Source of the DNA: Varanus komodoensis
Taxonomy: Eukaryota; Chordata; Lepidosauria; Squamata; Varanidae
Assembly: GCF_004798865.1 (NCBI RefSeq)
Contig: NW_025335317.1
Span: 26,106,348-26,170,347, forward strand
Direction of reading: 5' to 3'
Length of the DNA stretch: 64,000 nucleotides
Shown here: positions 57,684 through 64,000 of the stretch, piece by piece
Layout of the letters: each line of letters begins with the position of its first letter
Position numbering within the stretch: position 1 is the first letter of the stretch
Notes under the pieces: model-generated
Seen by the model: only the letters and a program-made list of their open reading frames with translations
What the model was told of the DNA's origin: nothing
The model's database searches: none
Position numbers and translations under genes: made by a program

Positions 57684-57693
57684 CACACACTTA
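57636..57693. repeat. (TG)n microsatellite overlapping the stop codon
   Basis: TG dinucleotides run from about 57639 to 57684, interrupted once by GCA, then CACACAC at 57684-57690. On the minus strand the gene's last codons AGT GTG TGA read into this tract. Confidence 0.92.
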
Positions 57694-58497
57694 AGTCAAC
57701 TATGATATGTTTATAAATCACTGTATTCCCTTTAAAACTTGATGCAAAGAGAAAATCTTGTTTGTCAACAAAAACATGTGTGAAAGATCTTGGAGCTTGT
57801 ATATTTAATTCTTGAAATTTCACAAACTTGCCCTTGCCTGCCTCCCAGAAATAGACTTGAGTAAAAGAATAATCACTTCCAAGAATAGCATACTGATAAT
57901 TCTTTATCCGAAGAGGCTGGAATACCATTGATCCCCTTGATGGCATCCTTTGTAAATCCAAAAATTTTGTTCCTCCCCATTTCATTACTTTGGAATCACC
58001 AATGAATCTTGTTAGGCAAATATAAGTATCCTCTTTCACTGTAAAGTGCTTTACAGCATAAACATCTTCCATATCTGGAATATCAGTTGGATTGATGAAG
58101 TTGTTCCCTTGTTTCCATTGATATATGACAGGCTGCTGAGAACTACTGGCCAGGATCAGGTGAGGTTTGCCAGCTATTTCTAGGTATTCCACATCAGTAT
58201 CTCTGTACCACTCATGCAAAGACTGATCTGAGTAAAATCCATTCCCATTCCATTTGTAAACAGTGGTGATGCCAGCTTTGGAACTGTCGGCAATTGCAAA
58301 ATATGATTCCTTTGCAATTGTGAATGTTTCTATGTCATTAGGTTTTCTGATTTTGAGAATCTCAATATCCTGAATTTTTATAAATTTATTTGCATGGATG
58401 TCTCTCTTGTATATATGGGAGCCACCAAAGAGTTGGGCAACAATGATGTACAGATGATTTTCAACAATGACGGGCTTGCATACAACCACTGATGCCC
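57683..58497 (-). CDS. LGI1: LGI1-type protein, terminal coding exon (EPTP repeats 2-7)
   Basis: LGI proteins are secreted neuronal glycoproteins that bind ADAM22/23 and organise synapses. This exon encodes about 270 residues of the seven-bladed EPTP propeller. Visible blocks are [94 protein letters not shown] and [14 protein letters not shown], ending VDLSV. It opens after a TTTGTGCAG acceptor with two bases that complete a Gly codon from the previous exon. It fits LGI1 better than LGI2-4 by recalled sequences. A usual LGI1 sequon (NQT) reads NPT, so that glycosylation site is lost. The stop TGA lies in a TG repeat. Confidence 0.93.
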
Positions 58498-58583
58498 CTG
58501 CACAAAGAAAGATGGAACAGACAGACCATCAATTGGCATTTAAATCATGTAGAATAATGTTCATAGAAATGAATTATTCATAC

Positions 58584-58748
58584 CTGTAATGTTGTCAAAA
58601 TTCCTAAAAGTCCCTTCAACATGGTCCCACTGAAGAAAGATACATTTTCCAGTAAAAGGCTGGGAAATGACCACATATTCATCATCCATGTAGGAGAAAC
58701 TGTCCACTGACAGAGACTGATACGGTAGCTTGCGAAATACAACAAATT
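58584..58748 (-). CDS. LGI1: LGI1-type protein, penultimate exon (EPTP repeat 1)
   Basis: This 165-nt exon lies between a GATCTTTCAG acceptor and a CAG|GTATGA donor. It encodes [40 protein letters not shown] and [15 protein letters not shown] plus a split Gly. It carries the first EPTP blade and the conserved NIT sequon. Phase matches both neighbours (two bases in, one base out). The segment FVVFRK replaces the FAKSQD that I recall for mammalian LGI1; the rest is nearly colinear. Confidence 0.94.
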
Positions 58749-59663
58749 CTGAAAGATCAGATACCAACAGATGAGATCTTTGCTATGTTTTAAAAAAACT
58801 CAGATTTTTTACAGACAGTGCTGCCTTAAGTCCATTTCTGCTGCTAATTAGACAATAAATAAAAACAGTAGTTGACTTTTTATTAAAAACCAAATAGCAC
58901 AGATGTTTCGTGTGGTTGCATAAACTTTAAGCTGTTTTTAATTGCAATTTTTCACCACCACTGCCCTGGCAAGTCTTCTCTCCCTCTCTCCAAACAGATC
59001 AGGACAAAGGCTTTCTAAATTAAAGTCTTTATTATGCTAAAGCTGATCAGCCTAAAGCTGGATTGACTTTGTGATACAAAACAAGAATATTGCAGGAATC
59101 AGTCACAAAACACACAGTGGAAGTTAGAATATTGACCATTAGGAAAATGTGGCTTAATGATACAAAATGGATTCTAAACTGAATACTTTCCTCCCAAACC
59201 AAAAAGATCTTACTCCAAGGTGTATCATGCTTCTTAAGGGCCTGTTGCCTTGAGTGTCTGACACTTCTCTGTTGGTCTGCCCTCTTAATCTGAACCTGTA
59301 TGATCAGATCAGACTACTACTGTTGCCCCCCTCCCCAATCAGCTAGTTCACTAAACTTCTAACAGAACATTTAAGAACTGCTTGGCTCATTTCTAGGTCT
59401 GCAGGCCTTGGCAATTAGCTGTGAATTCTAGTCTCTCCTCCACTTCAGGATTTGATTCAATATCTTTGGAAGTAGTGAGCCCAATCCCTGTGACCATGAT
59501 CTTTGAAACAGAACTACATTACTCCAAGATTGCCAATTGCCACAGTCTGTCTGATAGCTGGTAAAATGTGATTATGTTTGGTCTCAGGTCATCTGCCAAA
59601 GAAGGGGGAAGTTTGTCTCATTGGGAAATATTACTGAAAAGGATTCCCCATATCACTTTTCTG

Positions 59664-59672
59664 TTCTGTTGC

Positions 59673-59711
<39 letters not shown>

Positions 59712-59905
59712 GTGCTTGTACGTAATCTCCAACTTATGGCGACCCTATGAATAGAAGCACCCCAAAATTTTCTATCCATGACATGCCTGCTTAGCTCTTC
59801 TAAATTCAAGACTGTGGCTTACTTTATGGAGTCAATCCTTCCCTTATTTGGAACTTCCTTTTCTTCTGCCTTTGACTTTGCCTAGCTGTTTTGTTCTAAC
59901 TTGGG
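59664..59905 (-). mobile_element. RTE-like LINE or SINE 3' end with (TTG)n tail, intronic
   Basis: About 15 TTG units (59664-59710) adjoin CTCCAACTTATGGCGACCCT, ATGACATGCCTGCTTAGC and CAAGACTGTGGCTTACTTTA. Same family as 31455-31715. The trinucleotide run is the expanded tail; Cys- and Gln-homopolymer frames here are artefacts. Confidence 0.7.
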
Positions 59906-59924
59906 CAAATAATCCAGCACACCC

Positions 59925-60050
59925 TTCTCCAAACTAGGAACCTCCAAAATATTTTGGACAGCAGCTCCCATTAGTCCCAGCCAGTATGGCCAGTGGCCAT
60001 GGTAGAAATTGTGGTCCAGAACATCAGGATGGCACCATGCTGTGAAAGGC
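59925..60050. mobile_element. MITE-like inverted-repeat element, intronic
   Basis: CCAAAATATTTTGGACAGCA then CTCCCATTAGTCCCAGCCAG, TATGGCCAGTGGCCATGG and GTGGTCCAGAACATCAGG. The halves are imperfect inverted complements meeting at TGGCCAGTGGCCA. Related to 40766-40885. Confidence 0.5.
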
Positions 60051-60523
60051 TTATCTAGCACAAGAAATCTGAACTATGAACCTCTGAGTCTTGCCTAGCT
60101 GAAGTCCACACTGGAATGAATGGATGTTGACTAAACCAACATTTTGTGTGCTATTTCTGTTACAGTTGTTAAAATTCTCCACAAGATCTAAGTAAAGATT
60201 GAAAGATCAACTCTGAAAAATGAACTTAAATGTGAAAATCCTTTTTTTGGTGGGGGGAATGGAGCTGGGGAGAAACCATAGGTCCGAGTCAGAACTCAGG
60301 TAGCATCTCTAGCATATAGTGGGTGAATAGAAAAACTTTTGCCTAAGACTCTAGAAAGCTGCTGCCAGACAAGTTAGACAAGGCTTGGCTACACAGACAC
60401 ATAGTTTGACCTGGGATAGGGCACCTTCTTGGGTCCAACCACCTTACAAAATTCTACTTGAAGAAATATGTAAATACAACAAATATGCCGATGCAACAAA
60501 CATAAAGTATTTAGAAGACTTAC

Positions 60524-60693
60524 CTGTAATAATGCAATCAAATTCATTAGGAGAGAGGCTGTTGATCTTGCGTTTCTTATATTCAGGTGGACTTTCACAA
60601 TAAATGTCTTCTACAGTTGCATTTGTTCTGCTCAACCACACCACTAACCATTTCAATTTGCAGTCACATTTGAATGCATTTCCTCGAAGATCC
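60524..60693 (-). CDS. LGI1: LGI1-type protein, LRR C-terminal cap exon
   Basis: This 170-nt exon has a CCCTAG acceptor and a perfect ACAG|GTAAGT donor. It encodes [40 protein letters not shown] and [16 protein letters not shown] plus a split Glu. The four cysteines and CDCKLKWL are the LRR C-terminal capping domain, and NAT is a conserved sequon. The phase (one base in, one base out) joins the next exon. The preceding LRR exons and the signal peptide exon are not between here and 64000, so an intron of more than 3.3 kb follows upstream. Confidence 0.95.
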
Positions 60694-60907
60694 CTAGGGG
60701 TAGGGGGAAATTGGATCATTTGTTGGTGCAGTGCACGTGCTTTTAAAATGTTTCTTGCCTAGTTCTTGTTTATTTGCAATTATTGTTGAATATGTATTTC
60801 AAATATTGTTGCCAGTCTGTCACTTTTGCAAAAATGGAGAACAGCAAACTTTCCCCATTTTATGCTCCTTAGTCTGTATACACAGCTTACTAAGCAATAG
60901 CTTATAT

Positions 60908-61227
60908 CAGGGGTCCTCAAACTTTTTGAACAGGGGGCCAGTTGAAAGGTGGTGGTGATGGGCGCAGGTTGCCAAGGCAGAGCGGGCGAGGGATGCAGGT
61001 TGGGCAGGGCGGGTGCGCGCCTGCGTGCAGCGAGGCAGGGGCGTGCGTGCGCAGAGATCGTTTTCTCTGAGTGAGTCCAAAACGATCTCCTTGTGAGCAA
61101 GCTGCACCTTGTCACGCACGTGTGTGAGTGCATGCATGCGCGGCAAGTCCAAAACCTCAATGGCGGGCTGGATAAATGGGCATGGTGGGCCAGATCTGGC
61201 CCGTGGGCCGTAGTTTGAGGACCCATG
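60908..61227 (+). mobile_element. hAT-type MITE, GGGTCCTCAAACT family, copy 2 (intronic)
   Basis: The ends CAGGGGTCCTCAAACTTTTT and GGGCCGTAGTTTGAGGACCC form inverted repeats. GCTTATAT at 60900-60907 and 61228-61235 is a perfect 8-bp target duplication. It is 320 bp, GC- and CpG-rich, and non-coding. The clean duplication suggests a relatively recent insertion. Confidence 0.92.
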
Positions 61228-63894
61228 GCTTATATTATGCAAACATAAATACGCTCCTAGATATGACTGAAAATATCCCTTCCCACAATCCAAAGCTCAT
61301 TCATAGTTTCATTCCAGTAGCTCCCATCCCTGGGAAGGCAAACTACAATGGGGTTCCCTCAACTCACTGAGGGGGATGATGGCTTAGCATGTCACTTGAG
61401 CTGGGTGGTGGCTTTTAAAACCTGGGGGTGCTTCTTGGGGGTGGCTTTTAAGCTCAAGTAGCAATGGTTTGTGTGCTGTCTGAACTTGGAGAACATGCTA
61501 AGCCATAATCAAGCTGCAAGACTAGAAAGCCCTTTTATTAGAGAGACAAAAGGAGGCTCTGACCAAGAGGCTGTAGCTGATGACAGTCAGCAAAGTGCCC
61601 AAGTGTCACTCCATGCAGCTGTCACCAGTTTTCTCCACACTCCTGTGGATGCCAAGGAAAGACTCATGAACAATCCTTGTTCCCCAGCCCAGCATTGGTA
61701 GGAACACAGGGGGCAGCTGCCAGGCTCTACTATGTGCTGCCCACTCAAACCCCATTCAGGGCCTTGGGAGGCAGCACCCGATGGAGAAACCAGCCACTTA
61801 GTCTTGGTGCACAAGAGGAAGTGAGGCCAAACAGCAACATCCTGCCTGATGCCATTGTCCCATTGTGTGGTGGTGGGCAGTGTCTGAGGACCTCCTCTGT
61901 GTCCAGTCATTAGTCAGGCATAGCTGTCCCCTCTTCCCAGCAGCTTTAAGCTATATAGTCACCCTGGGCTTAAAGTACCATACAAATTACTTTTTCTCCA
62001 TCCTTCCAAATTTGAAATGCTTTCCTTCTTTCCATCTATTATAATTTTAAAAATCAAGAGCCAAAATACATTGAAGTAGGAATTATTTTTGCCTGTTTGA
62101 TCAAAAAGCTGCCCCTAAACACAATACCCTGTTTTGAATGGAGCCTTTGAGACTAAGAAAATGATTAGAATTAAAGAAGGACATGTGAACATCAGAAAAA
62201 ACTGAGATCATAGTTGCAGTTCACTCATGTTGGGATTGCTTGACTGGGAAGTAGTTAAGCCATGGTGCATTCTAAGCAGGCATAGGCACAGGCACACACA
62301 AACCCTGCAATAGCCCATGTGTTCTGGCTTGTTTTTTTACCCATGACAACAAGCCACCCTAACCAGATTCATGTCACATAGTTATAGAAATCTACTTGGC
62401 ACCTGACCAGTAAGTTCAGAGTAGTTAACAAGCTGCTGTGTCTTAATTACTGCTTGTTCTTTGTGTGAACCTGGTCTTTCTAGCTTAGCCACTGCGACTC
62501 CCACTGCTGAAGAAAGCCTACTGTTTTAAACAGCACAGTAGCTGGTCCCATGGATGGAACTTCCTTATAATCAGAGTGTTTGGGATTACAGCAGGGTGGG
62601 CAACCTATTAGGGTATGGACCCATTTTGCTGGGCATCATAACATCACGACTGTCACAGAAGGTGTGGCAAAGGACAAGTAACCTGTGCAAGCAACTGACT
62701 ACAAGGCAAAGGCAGACTCTGATCTGAATCCCAACACCCCAGACAAACCTTTGAAGCTCTCTGGGATAATAAACATCTTTCAGCCAAAATGCCAAATCCA
62801 AAATTTGGGAGGAGCACGTTCCAGTGAGGGGGCAGAGTGGAAAAGGGGTGGGACCAAAGAATAAAGGGGCAGGCCTCCAAGCCCAGCATATTTTAGCTGA
62901 AAACTCTTACTGCCAGCAGTTAAACTCAGGAAAGACAGTTGAACCATACAGAATGGGAGGGGAATAGAAGCGCATGAAAGCTGGGAGACCACCAAATGAG
63001 ATGAAAGGAACTGGAGCCAGAGAGAGGAGGCATAGTCAACCGGTGAATCCCAGAGTGCCATATTTGTCCCCAGGTGGGATTGAGCCCACTGGTCTAGGGT
63101 TCAGCACCTCTGCTACACGCACACAGTAGGCTTCCCTTTAAAGACTGTACTTCAAAAGTGTGATGGTGAAGGGGTAGTGGACAACAAAGCAATGTAGCGG
63201 GGGATAATGGGAACAGCCCTACTCTCCTGTAAAGCACCCAGAAAAGACGTGGGTAGGTGAGCATATCTCAAGTATGTATGCATACACATGCAGAGATAGT
63301 CAGACACACTGATACATACACACAGACAACCTCGCACCAGTGCATACATGCAGACACACAAAGCTACTTCAACAGCAGTTTGCAGTTATTCAGCCCAGTT
63401 TTGTTTCTCTACCAGCCAATTTACACTAACAAAAGCAACAAAATGAACTCAATTTCCCTGGGCCAACAGAAATGGGAAACCAAACCAAGCCACTGAGAAG
63501 CAAAAGGGGAGTATCAGCATACTCAGGAGAACCTTGAAGATTACAGAAGTACAAAACATCTTCCAAATATTCCAAAAGAGGACACTTGGTCCAAACTCCT
63601 CAAAGGAAACAGCCCAGTAAGGTCTGAGCATGTTCAGTGCTCATCAGAAGCCACAAAATGTTGAATCCATATTCAAAATGAAAACTGAGGGGACAGGGCA
63701 AATGGGCTTGCCTGAGCCCCCTACAACTCATAAGATCCCTGGAGCATGGCTGACGGGACGGTTGGAACCTGAACAGGAACGCTGCTGTTAGAGGATTAGG
63801 ATACACAGGAAACTTTGATTGCCTGTCCCATTTATAAAGCACAAATGCTTTCTTCTCTGAAGGAAACCGGCCCTGGAAAGATGCTCCAAACTCC

Positions 63895-64000
63895 TCAGGG
63901 AAGGGTCATGGATCTGTGGTAGAGCACCTGCTTTCATGCAGAAGGTCCCAGGCTCAGTTCTCAGCAGCTCCAGGCAAAGCTGGAACTGCTCATGCCAGAA
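63895..64000 (+). mobile_element. tRNA-type SINE, cut by window end
   Basis: GATCTGTGGTAGAGCACCTG (A box), CATGCAGAAGGTCCCAGGCT and the B-box-like GGCTCAGTTCTC, then GCAGCTCCAGGCAAAGCTGG. Same head as 39851-39935 and better preserved. Confidence 0.75.

Larger units (their letters stand above)
58749..60523 (-). other. Intron of the LGI1-type gene
   Basis: A 1.8-kb intron with a TTACAG|GTAAGT donor at its upstream (higher-coordinate) end and a TTTCAG acceptor. It contains an RTE-like 3' end with (TTG)n and a MITE-like piece; no hidden exon is seen. Confidence 0.85.
60694..64000 (-). other. Upstream intron of the LGI1-type gene (to window edge)
   Basis: No 72-nt LRR exon or signal peptide exon was seen on the minus strand. 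The stretch contains a hAT MITE at 60908-61227 and a SINE head at 63900-64000. CA-rich words occur at 63285-63365. The rest is unassigned. Confidence 0.6.

Noticed and set aside
59618-59809. Poly-Gln / poly-Cys frame
   Set aside because: Translation of an intronic (TTG)n tract at the tail of an RTE-like fragment.
61240-63890. Search for LRR exons of the LGI1-type gene
   Set aside because: No 72-nt LRR exon with proper splice sites was found; they must lie beyond the window.

Overview
The window looks like vertebrate nuclear DNA, most likely from a squamate reptile. The evidence is BovB (RTE-clade) LINEs together with L1, many L2-clade LINEs, CR1 3' ends, tRNA-derived SINEs, hAT and Tigger DNA transposons, and one intron-containing host gene of the LGI family. 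There are no operons, CRISPR arrays or plasmid/phage features. I recognised no retrovirus, LTR element or Polinton. Two runs of exactly 100 N (17865-17964 and 50340-50439) are assembly gaps.

Region 1 (1-15.4 kb) is a dense transposon nest. A hAT-type MITE (335-717) is followed by a satellite-like linker with telomere-like CCCTAA motifs. A near full-length L1 (786-8193) has landed in that linker with a 9-bp target duplication, and the L1 itself carries an internally deleted L2-clade LINE (4168-5863). A second hAT MITE (8499-14737) is split by a Tigger-like transposon (8651-14502), which is split by a second L1 (9028-13791), which in turn holds a rearranged BovB. A worn L2 fragment follows.

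Region 2 (15.4-57.6 kb) is mostly non-coding DNA with scattered repeats: L2 copies at 19.2-21.4, 34.3-36.1 and 53.6-55.1 kb, a BovB 3' end at 28.6-29.2 kb, CR1 3' ends, tRNA-type SINEs, short L2 tails and microsatellites. A CpG-island-like block at 23.55-24.4 kb contains an NRF1-type palindrome and looks like a promoter, but I could not assign a gene to it.

Region 3 (57.6-64 kb) holds the only host gene I can name: the last three coding exons, on the minus strand, of an LGI1-type secreted synaptic protein (LRR C-terminal cap plus EPTP propeller repeats). Splice sites and phases are intact. The signal peptide and LRR exons must lie beyond 64 kb. Its introns carry a hAT MITE, an RTE-like fragment and tRNA-type SINE sequence.

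The most useful observations are: the datable transposon nest; an L2 that keeps both ends but lost its middle; 5-bp target duplications at three L2 insertions; a perfect 46-bp inverted repeat exactly flanking an assembly gap; an LGI1-type protein that seems too diverged for a plain LGI1 orthologue and whose stop codon sits in a (TG)n tract; and the orphan CpG island. I did not find a clearly new biochemical system.
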